From: Aquificota bacterium
Lineage (GTDB): Bacteria > Thermosulfidibacterota > Thermosulfidibacteria > Thermosulfidibacterales > B14-G1
Direction of reading: 5' to 3'
Length of the DNA: 64,000 nt
Assembly: GCA_015486015.1 (NCBI GenBank)
Contig: WFSL01000010.1
Coordinates: 41,540-105,539, forward strand
The notes beneath the pieces are model-generated. The model was not told the DNA's origin, searched no databases, and was given only the letters and a program-made list of their open reading frames with translations. This document shows, in pieces, positions 21,000 through 31,105 of the stretch. Positions within the stretch are counted from its first letter, which is position 1, and each line of letters begins with the position of its first letter. Both the position numbers and the translations under genes were made by a program.

Positions 21000-21737
21000 T
21001 TGTCTCGACGTATTCTGCTTAAAACAGAAGTGGAGAGTCTACCTCGTCATGTTGCTATCATTATGGATGGTAACGGGCGCTGGGCCAAATTGCATGGTCA
21101 TCCCAGGATATATGGTCACCAGAAAGGGGTAGAGAGAGCAAGGGAGGCTACGGAATTTGCTTTAGAGGTAGGTATAGAGGTTCTTTCCTTGTATGCCTTT
21201 TCTACCGAGAACTGGGCCAGGCCTCAGGAGGAGGTGGAGTTTCTTATGAAATTACTGGAAGAGTATCTTGCTGCGGAAACCCCTGTGATGGTGGAGAAGG
21301 GGATCAGATTTAATCCCATAGGGAGGATCTCCCAGCTTCCACCATCCACCCAGAGGATGGTGCTGGAGGCTGTGAAGGCCACTGATAATAACCAAGGTTT
21401 TACCCTGAATCTTGCCCTCAATTATGGGGGCCATGCAGAGATAGTGGATGCTTGCAAGAAGATGTGCTACGAGGTGCAGAGGGGGGCTCTAACACCTCAG
21501 GAGATCGAAGAGGTAACCCTGGAAGGTTATCTTTATACTAAGGGCCAACCCCCATTGGACCTTCTCATAAGGACCAGTGGGGAGTTGAGGATAAGCAACT
21601 TCCTTCTGTGGCAGGTGGCATATGCTGAGCTCTACTTCACCCCTGTGCTCTGGCCAGACTTTGATAGGGTAGAGTTTTATAAGGCGCTTCTGGACTATCA
21701 AAAGAGGGAAAGGCGCTTCGGGGGAGTACGGGATTAG
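21000..21737 (+). CDS. uppS: Isoprenyl transferase (undecaprenyl diphosphate synthase)
   Basis: This cis-prenyltransferase makes the C55 lipid carrier for peptidoglycan and LPS. The catalytic aspartate is in IIMDGNGRWA, followed by GHPRIYGHQKG and SLYAFSTENW. The C-terminal RTSGELRISNFLLWQ and the E/Y-rich LYFTPVLWPDF follow. The start is TTG 21000, with GGGGGAC upstream; no ATG fits before the conserved motif. It ends the translation/lipid-carrier operon, two bases from the convergent thiDN stop. Confidence 0.94.
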   Translation: MSRRILLKTEVESLPRHVAIIMDGNGRWAKLHGHPRIYGHQKGVERAREATEFALEVGIEVLSLYAFSTENWARPQEEVEFLMKLLEEYLAAETPVMVEKGIRFNPIGRISQLPPSTQRMVLEAVKATDNNQGFTLNLALNYGGHAEIVDACKKMCYEVQRGALTPQEIEEVTLEGYLYTKGQPPLDLLIRTSGELRISNFLLWQVAYAELYFTPVLWPDFDRVEFYKALLDYQKRERRFGGVRD

Positions 21738-21739
21738 GC

Positions 21740-23083
21740 TCAGAGTACCATATTTAGTATGCGCTTTGCCTTCTCTACTACATCGAGCGCATTTTTGCCC
21801 AGTATCCTGATCATGGGCTCCTTGCCCACATCCCCTCTGTCATAGATGATGTCGGGGACCCTGCCCAGTTTTGTGCAAACCTGAGCCACCCCCCACTCCA
21901 GTGTGGAGCCTTCCCGTGCCTTAATCTGAGGGGGTTCATCGCCCCTTGAGAAGGAGGAGACATCAAATGTGGAGGTCTTCAAAAGCTTTATCCATCCCTC
22001 TTCAAATCTGACATTCATGGCTGCCCGCATGGACGGATCGGTTTTCATAGCCGTGAGTACAATGTTAGCCACATGGTGAGAGGCGCCGAACGAAGGACAT
22101 CCTGCCGCCCTCAATCCCTCCCCCCACCTCACGATCCTCCCCTTTACCCCAGCCACATCCTGGTGGTTGCGGGCCAAAGGGATGGCCTCACATAGGTTGA
22201 TTTGTACCTCAGGTACCAGGATCCCCCCCTTGCTTAGGGCCTCTAACTCCTCCACTGCCCTACCTACCCGCTCTAAGACACTGCACCTCTCACGTTCCCT
22301 CTCTCCTATCACCAGAGGGTTGGCAGGGATGGCCCCATGTCCTACCTTGTAAGATCCCAATAGATACATTTCCATCAGACTTATGGTTTCCTTACAGGCT
22401 GTGGGCACCTCCAGCCCTTGAGCCAGCATCACTGCAAGAGTGGAGGCAAAGGCACAGCCTGTGCCGTGTGTCTCTCTGGAAAGGCGTATCCTGCGGTGTG
22501 GGAATTGGTGGAACTCGATGCCATTGTAAAGGAGGTCTACCACCTTATCCCCAGCCATATCACCGCCCTTCACTATCACCCATCCGGGTCCATATCCCTT
22601 TAGGTTTTTGGCTGCTTCTCTCATGCTCCTTAGGTCCTTCACTTCTGAATTGCTCAGCACTGAGGCCTCGTGGATGTTCGGGGTGACCACTGTGGCCAAT
22701 GGAAAGAGCTCCTCTAAGAGGGCCTCTCTGTCGCCGTTAAACAGAGGATCGCCGCCAGTAGCTGCCAGGACAGGGTCGACTATGATGGGGGCATCTATAT
22801 CCGTAAGGCACTTTGCTACCACCCTTACATTCTCCGGGCTTCCCAGCATCCCCGTTTTCACGGCTTGGGGGGAAACGTCCTGAAGCAGGAACTCTAATTG
22901 TTCCCTCAGTACCCCTGGATCTGTAGAGACAAACCTCTTAACCCCTGTGGTGTTCTGAATAGTGATGGCGGCCACCGCTGCCATCCCATGCGCGCCAAGC
23001 TGTGAGAAGACTCTCAGATCTTGCTGTATTCCTGCTCCACCTGATGGATCGGAGCCTGCTATGGTGAGTACCATTGGATGCAT
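21740..23083 (-). CDS. thiDN: Fused HMP/HMP-P kinase and thiamine-phosphate synthase (ThiD-ThiN)
   Basis: This bifunctional thiamine enzyme has 447 residues. The ThiD half (about 1-260) phosphorylates hydroxymethylpyrimidine and its phosphate; it shows TIAGSDPSGGAGIQQD, VKTGMLGS, DPVLAATGG and the GTGCAFAS anion hole. The C-terminal half (about 270-447) resembles ThiN, the alternative thiamine-phosphate synthase that replaces ThiE, with PSFGASHHVA and MNVRFEEGW. The fusion is known in archaea and some bacteria. It probably shares a transcript with the crotonase gene upstream (nine-base gap), without an obvious metabolic link. Confidence 0.9.
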   Translation of the reverse strand: MHPMVLTIAGSDPSGGAGIQQDLRVFSQLGAHGMAAVAAITIQNTTGVKRFVSTDPGVLREQLEFLLQDVSPQAVKTGMLGSPENVRVVAKCLTDIDAPIIVDPVLAATGGDPLFNGDREALLEELFPLATVVTPNIHEASVLSNSEVKDLRSMREAAKNLKGYGPGWVIVKGGDMAGDKVVDLLYNGIEFHQFPHRRIRLSRETHGTGCAFASTLAVMLAQGLEVPTACKETISLMEMYLLGSYKVGHGAIPANPLVIGERERERCSVLERVGRAVEELEALSKGGILVPEVQINLCEAIPLARNHQDVAGVKGRIVRWGEGLRAAGCPSFGASHHVANIVLTAMKTDPSMRAAMNVRFEEGWIKLLKTSTFDVSSFSRGDEPPQIKAREGSTLEWGVAQVCTKLGRVPDIIYDRGDVGKEPMIRILGKNALDVVEKAKRILNMVL

Positions 23084-23092
23084 TCTAACCTC

Positions 23093-23872
23093 CTACAGGG
23101 AGAAGCTTGGCCTTCTCTTTTCTAAGAAGGCCTTGGCCCCTTCTTTGAATTCCTCCCCCTTCATGCATTGGGCAAATGCCTCCCTCAGTATCTCTTCATT
23201 CCTAAGGTGGGGGGGAGTAAGCCACTGTCCCATGATCCTCTTCGTCATTCGGATAGCTACAGGGGAATTCTGCATAATCTCGTATGCAAGGGAGAGTGCT
23301 ATCTCTTCGATCTTTTCTTCTTCAGCTACAGCGGAGGCCCATCCTGAGGCTTCCAGCTCCTTCATGGGTATGGGGGCTGCGGTGAGGAGGAACTTAGATG
23401 CCCATGCCAGGCCTACACTTTCCATGAGATGCTTGATGCCCAAGGGCTCTACAGCAAGCCCCAGCCGGGGCAGAGGGATACCCACCACCGCCTTGTCAGA
23501 CACCACCCTCATATCGGCGGCGGTGGCCACCATGGCCCCTCCACCAAGGGCATATCCCTCTACCAAAGCGATGGTAGGGGTCTCTACCCTTGTCATGCGA
23601 GAGAAGCATTGGTTTACCGTATCCGCATATGTCTCGGCCATAATAGGATCCTGCGCATATTCCAAGAGCTCCTTAATATCAGCGCCCGCCCCAAAGTGAC
23701 CCCCTTTCCCTCTTAAGAAGATCACTCTCGTGTTGGGATCTGTTGCCAGCTGGTCTACTGCCTTGGGTACCTGCCGCCACATCTCGAGGTTGAAGGCATT
23801 TTTGACATGTGGCCTGTTAAAGATCACCCATCCTATAGGTCCTTCCCTTGTCACTATTACACTACCTTCCAT
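23093..23872 (-). CDS. Enoyl-CoA hydratase/isomerase (crotonase) family protein
   Basis: This is a 259-residue crotonase-fold CoA enzyme. The oxyanion-hole glycine regions GHFGAGADIKEL and VEGYALGGGAMVA are intact. By eye the two hydratase glutamates are not kept: the usual PE before the first is PLP here (GIPLPRLG), and the second falls on ASKFLL. This makes simple enoyl-CoA hydration doubtful; isomerase, thioesterase or decarboxylase chemistry is possible. It lies upstream of thiDN and is divergent from the transaldolase gene. Confidence 0.82.
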   Translation of the reverse strand: MEGSVIVTREGPIGWVIFNRPHVKNAFNLEMWRQVPKAVDQLATDPNTRVIFLRGKGGHFGAGADIKELLEYAQDPIMAETYADTVNQCFSRMTRVETPTIALVEGYALGGGAMVATAADMRVVSDKAVVGIPLPRLGLAVEPLGIKHLMESVGLAWASKFLLTAAPIPMKELEASGWASAVAEEEKIEEIALSLAYEIMQNSPVAIRMTKRIMGQWLTPPHLRNEEILREAFAQCMKGEEFKEGAKAFLEKRRPSFSL

Positions 23873-23970
23873 ACTTGTCCTCCCTAAGCAGAGATGAAAG
23901 GGAATTTATCTCTTGGCTTCATGATTGCCAACACATTAGTGCTGTGGTGCCCTTGGTCTTTCCAACGCCT

Positions 23971-23999
23971 TTGACAAGTAGAGGCTCAGGTTGTTACTA
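23971..23999 (+). promoter_or_regulatory. Candidate promoter for the transaldolase gene
   Basis: TTGACA (23971-23976), a 17-base spacer and TTACTA (23994-23999) lie in the gap between the divergent crotonase and transaldolase genes. The -35 is perfect and the -10 is imperfect. Confidence 0.42.
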
Positions 24000-24029
24000 A
24001 CCCGGAGGAAAAAGCGTAGGGGGGAAGGG

Positions 24030-24689
24030 ATGAGGTTCTTCTTGGATACTGCAATGGTGGATGAGATAAGGGAGGCCGTTGAATGGGGCGTTGTGGATGG
24101 TGTCACTACTAACCCTTCCTTGGTGGCCAAGTCCGGAAGGAACATGAGGGAGGTGATCCTGGAGATATGTGAGCTGGTGAATGGCCCCGTTTCTGCAGAG
24201 GTCCTGAGTTTGAAGGCCGATGAAATGGTCCCTGAGGCCCAGAGGCTGGCGGATATCCACCCCAATGTGGTGGTGAAGATCCCCATGACAGAGGAGGGGC
24301 TCAAGGCCGTTAGGCGCCTTTCAGATTTGGGAGTGAAGACTAACGTGACTTTGGTTTTTTCTACTAATCAGGCTCTCTTAGCTGCCAAGGCAGGGGCCAG
24401 CTTTGTTTCGCCCTTCATAGGCAGGTTGGACGACATCTCCCATGAGGGGATGAATATCGTAAGGGAGATAGTGCCCATCTTTCGGAACTACGAGATAGGG
24501 GCTCAGGTGATAGTAGCCAGTGTCAGGCATCCTCGCCATGTGGTGGAGGCAGCCCTCATAGGGGCGGATATTGCCACTATTCCCTTCAGGGTCTTGAGGC
24601 AGATGGTGAAGCATCCCCTCACGGATATTGGGATAGCACGGTTTTTGGAGGATTACAGGAAGGCCTTTGGGCATAACGAGCCACGTTAG
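24030..24689 (+). CDS. Transaldolase / fructose-6-phosphate aldolase family (short form)
   Basis: This is a 219-residue class I aldolase of the short transaldolase/FSA group. [13 protein letters not shown] and [14 protein letters not shown] are family hallmarks, and the Schiff-base lysine is in [13 protein letters not shown] chose ATG 24030, with AGGGGGGAAGGG upstream, over an in-frame start at 23991. It most likely interconverts sedoheptulose 7-phosphate and fructose 6-phosphate, complementing the split transketolase at 34825-36660; FSA activity cannot be excluded. It overlaps convergent rsmA by four bases. Confidence 0.88.
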   Translation: MRFFLDTAMVDEIREAVEWGVVDGVTTNPSLVAKSGRNMREVILEICELVNGPVSAEVLSLKADEMVPEAQRLADIHPNVVVKIPMTEEGLKAVRRLSDLGVKTNVTLVFSTNQALLAAKAGASFVSPFIGRLDDISHEGMNIVREIVPIFRNYEIGAQVIVASVRHPRHVVEAALIGADIATIPFRVLRQMVKHPLTDIGIARFLEDYRKAFGHNEPR

Positions 24690-25510
24690 GGGAGCCAGCC
24701 CCTGATCTTGGACTCTCTCGTCAGTGCGACCCACTGGGATGGGGAGAGTTCTTGGGCCCTCACCTGGGAAGGGAAACCCAGCCCTTTTAGGAGGCCTTCC
24801 CAGGCTCTTCCGGGCAGGGTGAGCTTCAAACTATTGGCAAGGGTCTTTCTCCGATGTTGGAATCCTGCCTCCAATATACCTTTAAATCCTTCCTTTAATG
24901 GACCCAGTTTTTTCCCCTTCCAGGTGATTTTTACTACCGCTGAGTCCACCTCAGGTATGGGTCGGAAGCAGTTGCGGGGCACCCGGTGGACCATTTTCAC
25001 TTCGTAGCTGGTGGCAAAAAGGACTGTGAGGAGGGAATAGTCTCTCGTACCTGGAGATGCTGTGAGCCTCTGGGCCACTTCCCATTGAACCATAAGTACC
25101 ATCTCTGGAAACCTCTCTTCCAAGTCCCAGAACCTGTAAAGTAAAGGGGAAGTGATATTGTAAGGGAGGTTGGCCACAATCTTCTTAGGGGGCAGGTTTT
25201 CTATGGAAATCTTTAATGCATGTCCTTCAATGAGATGGAAAAGGGTCTTCTTGCCAAAGTAGCACTTCAGGAATGCACATAGCCAAGGGTCCAACTCTAT
25301 TCCCCACACCTCTGCCCCCCCTTCCAGGAGGCCGACCGTCAGCGCACCGTTTCCTGGCCCTACCTCCAGCACCTTCTCCCCTTCGACCCTGGCACACTCC
25401 AGCACAATGCCTCGGACATTGTCGTCCACGAGGAAGTTTTGTCCCTTCTTCTTTGAGGGGGAGAAACCCTTCGCTCTAATCCTGGTATATAGTGAGGCAC
25501 AACTCTCCAT
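24686..25510 (-). CDS. rsmA: 16S rRNA dimethyladenosine transferase RsmA (KsgA)
   Basis: This enzyme dimethylates the two adjacent adenosines near the 3' end of 16S r[13 protein letters not shown] at the start, the SAM-binding [12 protein letters not shown] and the [11 protein letters not shown] catalytic motif are all present in a 274-residue protein, the usual length. It is divergent from the carboxyltransferase gene and convergent with the transaldolase gene. Confidence 0.93.
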   Translation of the reverse strand: MESCASLYTRIRAKGFSPSKKKGQNFLVDDNVRGIVLECARVEGEKVLEVGPGNGALTVGLLEGGAEVWGIELDPWLCAFLKCYFGKKTLFHLIEGHALKISIENLPPKKIVANLPYNITSPLLYRFWDLEERFPEMVLMVQWEVAQRLTASPGTRDYSLLTVLFATSYEVKMVHRVPRNCFRPIPEVDSAVVKITWKGKKLGPLKEGFKGILEAGFQHRRKTLANSLKLTLPGRAWEGLLKGLGFPSQVRAQELSPSQWVALTRESKIRGWLP

Positions 25511-25595
25511 GTTACTCCTACCCCATCTAAAGTTAGTGGTTAGGAATTGCTCAGCCTTATATAACCCCAGCCACTTTTTTGGCCAGTCCTCTACA

Positions 25596-25625
25596 TTGAC
25601 TTGGATTCACCCTCTTTGGTAAATA
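25596..25625 (+). promoter_or_regulatory. Candidate promoter for the acyl-CoA carboxylase operon
   Basis: TTGACT (25596-25601) is followed after 18 bases by TAAATA (25620-25625), about 50 bases before the carboxyltransferase ATG in the divergent rsmA-carboxylase gap. Confidence 0.45.
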
Positions 25626-25674
25626 GGCTCTGCATGGTGTATCTTTCCAAAGCGAAAACTATTTGGGGGGAAGC

Positions 25675-27225
25675 ATGGGGATAGAGGAGAAACTGGAAGA
25701 GCTTCGGCGTCTTAACGAACAGGCCCTATTGGGTGGGGGGATCAAGCGAATAGAGAAGCAGCATCAGATGGGGAAGCTCACTGCCCGAGAGAGGCTGGAT
25801 CTCCTCTTGGACAAGGGATCCTTTGTGGAACTGGACAGATTTGCCGTGCACCGATGCTCCCACTTTGGGATTGATAAACAGAAGATCCTGGGTGATGGTG
25901 TGGTGACGGGATACGGAAAGATAGACGGTAGATTGGTCTATGTCTTCTCCCACGATTTCACTACTTTTGGCGGCTCCTTGTCCGAGATGTTTGGTAAAAA
26001 GGTTTGTAAGATCATGGACTTGGCCTTAAGGAACGGTGCCCCTGTTATTGGTCTTAATGACTCTGGAGGGGCCAGGATCCAAGAAGGGGTGGTGAGTCTG
26101 GTGGCCTACGCCGATATCTTTCTGAGGAACGTGCTCTCCTCGGGGGTTATTCCTCAAATCTCTGCCATCATGGGTCCCTGTGCAGGGGGGGCTGTCTATT
26201 CCCCTGCTATGACAGACTTTACCTTTATGGTTAAGGGTACCAGCTACATGTTTATTACAGGCCCCGATGTCATCAAGGCCACTACCCATGAAGAGATCAC
26301 GAAGGAAGAATTGGGCGGGGCCATGGCCCACAACACCATCAGTGGTGTGGCCCACTTTGCTGCTGAGAACGATGAGGAATGCCTCCTTATGATCCGGGAG
26401 CTTATGAGCTTTTTACCCAGCAACAACCTTGAGGACCCCCCTTACAAGGAGACCAGCGACGATCCTTACCGGGAGGATGAAGATTTGAACCATTTTGTCC
26501 CAGAGGATCCCAACAGGCCCTATGACATGAAGGAGATTATCAAGACGGTGGTGGATGATCATTATTTCTTTGAGGTCCATCCCCACTATGCCCAGAACAT
26601 CATAGTAGGGTTTGCCCGCTTTAACGGCCAAGTGGTGGGTATAGTGGCTAATCAGCCTATGGTGTTGGCGGGTTGTTTAGACATCAAGGCCTCTATCAAG
26701 GGTGCACGTTTTGTTAGGTTTTGTGATGCGTTCAACATTCCCATTGTCACCTTCGAGGATGTGCCAGGTTTCCTTCCTGGGGTAGCCCAGGAGCATGGCG
26801 GCATCATCCTCCACGGGGCAAAGCTTCTTTACGCTTACTGCGAGGCCACAGTACCTAAGGTAACCATTGTCACCAGAAAGGCTTATGGTGGAGCATTTGA
26901 CGTGCTGGGTTCCAAGAACGTTAGGGGAGACATCAATTTGGCCTATCCCACGGCAGAGATTGCTGTAATGGGCCCAGAGGGGGCGGTAAACATCATCTTC
27001 AGGAGGCAGCTTATGGAGGCAGAGGATCCAGATGCAGAGAGGGCCAGGTTAGTGGCAGATTATAGGGAGACTTTTGCCAACCCTTATATGGCGGCCCAGC
27101 TTGGGTATATTGATGAGGTAATAGAACCCAAGATCACCAGGAAGCGCATTGTTCAGGCCTTAGAATCGCTAAGGAATAAGAGGGACACCAATCCCCCCAA
27201 AAAGCATGGGAATATTCCACTGTAA
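25675..27225 (+). CDS. Acyl-CoA carboxylase carboxyltransferase subunit (propionyl-/methylmalonyl-CoA type)
   Basis: This subunit moves the carboxyl group between biotin and propionyl-CoA, or decarboxylates methylmalonyl-CoA (MmdA/PccB family). Length is 516 residues from ATG 25675, which has GGGGGGA upstream. [28 protein letters not shown] and [12 protein letters not shown] form the N-domain acyl-CoA site. [23 protein letters not shown] is in the C-domain carboxybiotin site. The adjacent biotin carboxylase argues for an ATP-dependent carboxylase working toward methylmalonyl-CoA or in reverse, rather than a sodium-pumping decarboxylase, whose membrane subunit is absent here. Confidence 0.92.
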   Translation: MGIEEKLEELRRLNEQALLGGGIKRIEKQHQMGKLTARERLDLLLDKGSFVELDRFAVHRCSHFGIDKQKILGDGVVTGYGKIDGRLVYVFSHDFTTFGGSLSEMFGKKVCKIMDLALRNGAPVIGLNDSGGARIQEGVVSLVAYADIFLRNVLSSGVIPQISAIMGPCAGGAVYSPAMTDFTFMVKGTSYMFITGPDVIKATTHEEITKEELGGAMAHNTISGVAHFAAENDEECLLMIRELMSFLPSNNLEDPPYKETSDDPYREDEDLNHFVPEDPNRPYDMKEIIKTVVDDHYFFEVHPHYAQNIIVGFARFNGQVVGIVANQPMVLAGCLDIKASIKGARFVRFCDAFNIPIVTFEDVPGFLPGVAQEHGGIILHGAKLLYAYCEATVPKVTIVTRKAYGGAFDVLGSKNVRGDINLAYPTAEIAVMGPEGAVNIIFRRQLMEAEDPDAERARLVADYRETFANPYMAAQLGYIDEVIEPKITRKRIVQALESLRNKRDTNPPKKHGNIPL

Positions 27226-27237
27226 GGGGGTGGGGTG

Positions 27238-28746
27238 ATGTTCAGAAAGATCTTGGTGGCCAACAGGAGCGAGATCGCTGTCAGGATCCTTAGGGCTTGT
27301 CGAGAGATGGGGATTACCTCTGCAACGGTTTATTCTGACGTGGACAGGGATGCCCTTCACGTGAGGTATGCCGATGAGGCTTATTACGTGGGTCCCTCTC
27401 CTGCCAGGGAAAGCTACCTGAACATTGAGAGGATAATAGAGACGGCAAAGAAGGCAGGGTGTGAGGCCATTCATCCTGGCTATGGTTTCTTGGCAGAGAA
27501 CGCGGAGTTTGCGGCCAGGTGTCAAGAAGAGGGCATAGTCTTTATAGGGCCGCCGAAAGAGGCCATTGTGGCTATGGGCAGCAAGACGGTGGCCAGGCGG
27601 ACGGCGAGGGCGGCTGGGGCACCTGTCATTCCTGGCACCTTAGAACCCCTTTCCGACGAGGAGATCGTCACTAAGGCAAGAGAGATAGGGTATCCAGTGA
27701 TGCTGAAGGCTGTGTCCGGTGGAGGTGGAAAGGGGATGCGACTTGTGGAGAATGAGTCTGAGATGGCCAGTGCCATCAGAATGGCACGATCTGAGGCTAA
27801 ATCTGCCTTCAACGATGATTCCCTTTACCTGGAGAAGTACATAGAAAATCCCCGACATGTGGAGATGCAGATCCTTGTCGATAAAGAGGGAAGGGGTGTT
27901 TACCTGGGAGAGAGGGAGTGTTCTATCCAGAGGAGGCACCAAAAGGTGATAGAAGAGTCACCTTCTGTTCTTATGACCGAGGGGCTTCGCAGGGAGATGG
28001 GGGAGGTAGCGCTCAAGGTGGCCAGGGCAGCGGGTTACTACAGTGCAGGTACAGTAGAATTCCTTATGGATGCTAATAGAAGGTTCTACTTCTTGGAGGT
28101 GAACACCAGGCTCCAGGTGGAGCACCCTGTGACTGAGATGGTGACAGGTGTGGATATTGTCAAGGAGATGATTCGCATTGCTGCGGGTGGAGACCTTTCT
28201 ATCTCTCAAGATGATGTACAGATGAGGGGCCATGCCATAGAGTGCCGCATATACGCTGAGGATCCCTTCAACAATTTTCTCCCATCCCCTGGGACCATTA
28301 TCGGAATGCGGCTTCCCGATGGCCCGGGGGTGAGGGTGGATAGGGGTGTGTTTGAAGGAGCCGTGGTGCCTATGGAGTATGATCCTATTATAGGTAAACT
28401 CATTGTGTGGGGCAGGGACAGGGTTGAGGCTGTGGAGCGCGCAAGAAGGGCCCTCTCGGAGTTTGTGATCAAGGGGATAAAGACTACCATACCGTTCCAC
28501 GTGAGGGTAATGGAGAACCCCCTCTTCCTCTCAGGGGATTTCGACACCACATTTATAGACACTGTATTCAAGAAGATGGAGGGGGAGAGGGTGCCGCGCC
28601 TTATGGATATTGCCTTAGGTACGGTGGCTGTGCACAAGTACCTGGAGGATGTAGCGCCTAAGACTGCTTCGCCGGTTCAGGTGCATGCTGAAAGTCCGTG
28701 GAGGCTTTATGGGCGTAAACTCCAGCTCAGAACAGGGCTCTGGTGA
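27238..28746 (+). CDS. Biotin carboxylase subunit of acyl-CoA carboxylase
   Basis: This is an ATP-grasp enzyme that carboxylates biotin with bicarbonate. FRKILVANRSEIAVRI, GYGFLAENAEFA, the glycine-rich GGGGKGMR loop, EMQILVD, and EVNTRLQVEHPVTEM are diagnostic. About 502 residues is longer than a fatty-acid AccC (near 450). The extra C-terminus (after about residue 445) resembles the start of the linker seen in propionyl-CoA carboxylase alpha chains, whose biotin domain is here a separate gene. ATG 27238 follows GGGGGTGGGG; GTG 27235 is possible. Confidence 0.92.
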   Translation: MFRKILVANRSEIAVRILRACREMGITSATVYSDVDRDALHVRYADEAYYVGPSPARESYLNIERIIETAKKAGCEAIHPGYGFLAENAEFAARCQEEGIVFIGPPKEAIVAMGSKTVARRTARAAGAPVIPGTLEPLSDEEIVTKAREIGYPVMLKAVSGGGGKGMRLVENESEMASAIRMARSEAKSAFNDDSLYLEKYIENPRHVEMQILVDKEGRGVYLGERECSIQRRHQKVIEESPSVLMTEGLRREMGEVALKVARAAGYYSAGTVEFLMDANRRFYFLEVNTRLQVEHPVTEMVTGVDIVKEMIRIAAGGDLSISQDDVQMRGHAIECRIYAEDPFNNFLPSPGTIIGMRLPDGPGVRVDRGVFEGAVVPMEYDPIIGKLIVWGRDRVEAVERARRALSEFVIKGIKTTIPFHVRVMENPLFLSGDFDTTFIDTVFKKMEGERVPRLMDIALGTVAVHKYLEDVAPKTASPVQVHAESPWRLYGRKLQLRTGLW

Positions 28747-28764
28747 AGCCAAGAGGGGAAGGTA

Positions 28765-29289
28765 ATGACTTACATAGCGACTATAGAAGGCATAAGTGAG
28801 GAACACCGGGTGGAGGTGATCCCTGTAGGGGATGACAAGTTCAGGGTGATCATTAACGGGAATCAGGAGTTGTTGCTGGATGTGCGCCGCCATGGATGCT
28901 GCGTTTATTCTGTTCTAAAGGATGGACAGAGCTATGAGTTAGATGTGGATGGCGGTGGTGACGGTGAGTACAGCGTATTAGTGGGAGGGGAACACTTCCA
29001 CATCAACATCATGGATGAGATGAAGAAGAAGCTCCTTTCCATCCTGGGGGAGGCTGCTGGGGTGGCCACGGGGGAGGTCACCACGGCCATGCCGGGGATG
29101 GTGGTGAGGGTCTTGGTACAGGAGGGTGAAAAGGTGGAGAAGGATCAGCCTTTGGTGATCCTTGAGGCCATGAAGATGGAGAATGAATTCAAGGCCCCAT
29201 GTGATGGGGTAGTGAAGAGCGTGAAGGTGAAAGAGGGTGAGACTGTAGAGGCCAATGCTGTGTTGGTGGTTATAGAGCCTGCCGGTTGA
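28765..29289 (+). CDS. Biotin carboxyl carrier protein of acyl-CoA carboxylase
   Basis: This 174-residue carrier has a biotinyl domain at about residues 105-173 with the biotinylation motif EAMKM; the lysine is the attachment site. The N-terminal half (about 1-85) is beta-rich and resembles the BT linker that joins carboxylase and carboxyltransferase in propionyl-CoA carboxylase alpha chains. This supports a split PccA. It overlaps no gene, follows the biotin carboxylase by 18 bases, and precedes the mutase. Confidence 0.92.
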   Translation: MTYIATIEGISEEHRVEVIPVGDDKFRVIINGNQELLLDVRRHGCCVYSVLKDGQSYELDVDGGGDGEYSVLVGGEHFHINIMDEMKKKLLSILGEAAGVATGEVTTAMPGMVVRVLVQEGEKVEKDQPLVILEAMKMENEFKAPCDGVVKSVKVKEGETVEANAVLVVIEPAG

Positions 29290-29321
29290 TTCTTTCAAAG
29301 GGGCTTTGGAGGTATGATTCT

Positions 29322-31010
29322 ATGAAACTTTTTGATTCTAAAGCCATAAGCGAGATCAGAGGGGATATTCAACACTGGGAAGGGGCTACCTTGGCAAGGC
29401 TCTTAGAGAAAGCCCCTGAGCGCAAGCCCAAGTTTGAGACTTTCTCGGGGATAGAGATCAAGCGGGTCTATACCCCCGTTGAGCTGGAGGATTTTGACTA
29501 TAAAGAACGGCTGGGTTTACCTGGAGAGTACCCCATGACCAGGGGGGTTCAGCCCACCATGTACCGTGGTAGATTCTGGACCATGCGCCAGTATGCCGGT
29601 TTTGCTACAGCAGAAGAGTCTAACAGACGGTACAAGTACCTTTTGGAGCAAGGGCAGACGGGACTCTCCGTGGCGTTCGATCTACCTACCCAGATGGGTT
29701 ACGACTCAGACCATCCTATGGCTCATGGGGAAGTGGGCCGGGTGGGGGTGGCCATAGATTCTCTGGCAGACATGGAGATCCTCTTCGACGGCATCCCGTT
29801 GGATAGGGTTTCTACGTCCATGACCATCAATGCCACGGCCTCTATTTTGCTTGCCATGTATATAGCCGTGGCGGAAAAACAGGGGGTCCCTTCCGAGAAG
29901 CTCAGAGGCACAATCCAAAACGATATCCTTAAAGAGTATGTCGCCAGGGGGACCTATATCTTTCCCCCTGGGCCCTCCATGCGTATCATCACAGATATCT
30001 TTGCCTATTGCAAAGATCATGTGCCCAAGTGGAATCCCATTTCCATATCGGGTTACCATATTAGGGAAGCAGGCTCTACGGCTGTCCAGGAGGTGGCCTT
30101 CACCTTGGCCGATGGCATTGCTTATGTGGAAGCGGCCATCAAGGCGGGGCTCCATGTGGATGACTTTGCCCCCAGGCTCTCCTTCTTTTTTAACGCCCAT
30201 AATAACCTCTTAGAGGAGGTGGCCAAGTTCAGGGCCGCCAGGAGGATATGGGCCAGGATCATGAAGGAGCGTTTTGGTGCCAAGAAGCCACAATCGTGGA
30301 GGCTTAGGTTCCATACTCAGACGGCAGGGTGCACCCTCACGGCCCAGCAACCCGAGAACAACGTGGTGAGGGTGACTATTCAAGCCCTGGCCGCCGTTCT
30401 GGGTGGTACCCAGTCCCTCCACACCAACGCCCTGGACGAGGCCTTGGCCCTGCCTACGGCCAAGTCAGCCATGATAGCCTTGAGGACACAGCAAATCATC
30501 GCCTACGAATCTGGTGTGGCTGACACTGTAGACCTCATGGCGGGCTCCTATGCTGTAGAGAGCATGACAGAGGAGATTGAGAAGAGGGTACTTGAATACC
30601 TCAATAAGATAGATGAGATGGGTGGCATGATGGCGGCCATTGATGAGGGTTATGTTCAGAAGGAGATCCAGGATGCTGCCTATGCCTATCAACTTGCTAT
30701 AGACAAGAAGGAGCAGATCATTGTGGGGGTAAATGCCTTTCAGGTGGAGGAAGAAGGAGAGAAGAGGGAGATTCTAAAGATAGACCCTGCAGTGGAGGCC
30801 CGTCAGATAGAGCGGGTGAGGGATCTGCGCCAGAGGCGGGACAACGCCAAGGTGGAGAAGGCATTAGAAGAGGTAAAACGTGTAGCCAAGGATGGGGGCA
30901 ACGTTATGTTCCCCATCCTGGATGCTGTTAGGGTCTATGCCACCCTGGGCGAGATTTCCGGGGCCATGAGGGAGGTCTTCGGCGAGTACAAGGAGAAGGT
31001 GATCTTATAG
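29322..31010 (+). CDS. Methylmalonyl-CoA mutase, large (substrate-binding) subunit
   Basis: This is the TIM-barrel subunit of the B12 enzyme that interconverts methylmalonyl-CoA and succinyl-CoA. Family segments include [31 protein letters not shown] and [14 protein letters not shown]. Length is 562 residues from ATG 29322, with GGAGG nine bases upstream. The cobalamin-binding C-terminal domain is not part of this protein and no separate small subunit follows, so it must be encoded elsewhere. It is the last gene of the carboxylase operon and ties it to propionate or succinate metabolism. Confidence 0.94.
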   Translation: MKLFDSKAISEIRGDIQHWEGATLARLLEKAPERKPKFETFSGIEIKRVYTPVELEDFDYKERLGLPGEYPMTRGVQPTMYRGRFWTMRQYAGFATAEESNRRYKYLLEQGQTGLSVAFDLPTQMGYDSDHPMAHGEVGRVGVAIDSLADMEILFDGIPLDRVSTSMTINATASILLAMYIAVAEKQGVPSEKLRGTIQNDILKEYVARGTYIFPPGPSMRIITDIFAYCKDHVPKWNPISISGYHIREAGSTAVQEVAFTLADGIAYVEAAIKAGLHVDDFAPRLSFFFNAHNNLLEEVAKFRAARRIWARIMKERFGAKKPQSWRLRFHTQTAGCTLTAQQPENNVVRVTIQALAAVLGGTQSLHTNALDEALALPTAKSAMIALRTQQIIAYESGVADTVDLMAGSYAVESMTEEIEKRVLEYLNKIDEMGGMMAAIDEGYVQKEIQDAAYAYQLAIDKKEQIIVGVNAFQVEEEGEKREILKIDPAVEARQIERVRDLRQRRDNAKVEKALEEVKRVAKDGGNVMFPILDAVRVYATLGEISGAMREVFGEYKEKVIL

Positions 31011-31011
31011 G

Positions 31012-31066
31012 TTTTACATGGGGAATCCGGCTTTGGGTTTATCACAGCTGCTAATCCCTTGTAAAA
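31012..31066. repeat. Imperfect inverted repeat downstream of the mutase gene
   Basis: TTTTACA (31012-31018) and TGTAAAA (31060-31066) are inverted, and the inner GGG (31020-31022) and CCC (31056-31058) can extend the stem past one mismatch. The loop is long and no T tract follows, so it is only a weak terminator or regulator candidate. Confidence 0.3.
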
Positions 31067-31105
31067 TTTACTCAAAGTATCTAAGTGTGGTTGTGGGGGA
31101 AGAGA

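Noticed and set aside
27958-28500. 180-codon open frame antisense to the biotin carboxylase
   Set aside because: The sense strand encodes strongly conserved ATP-grasp motifs; the antisense frame is low complexity and has no start signal.
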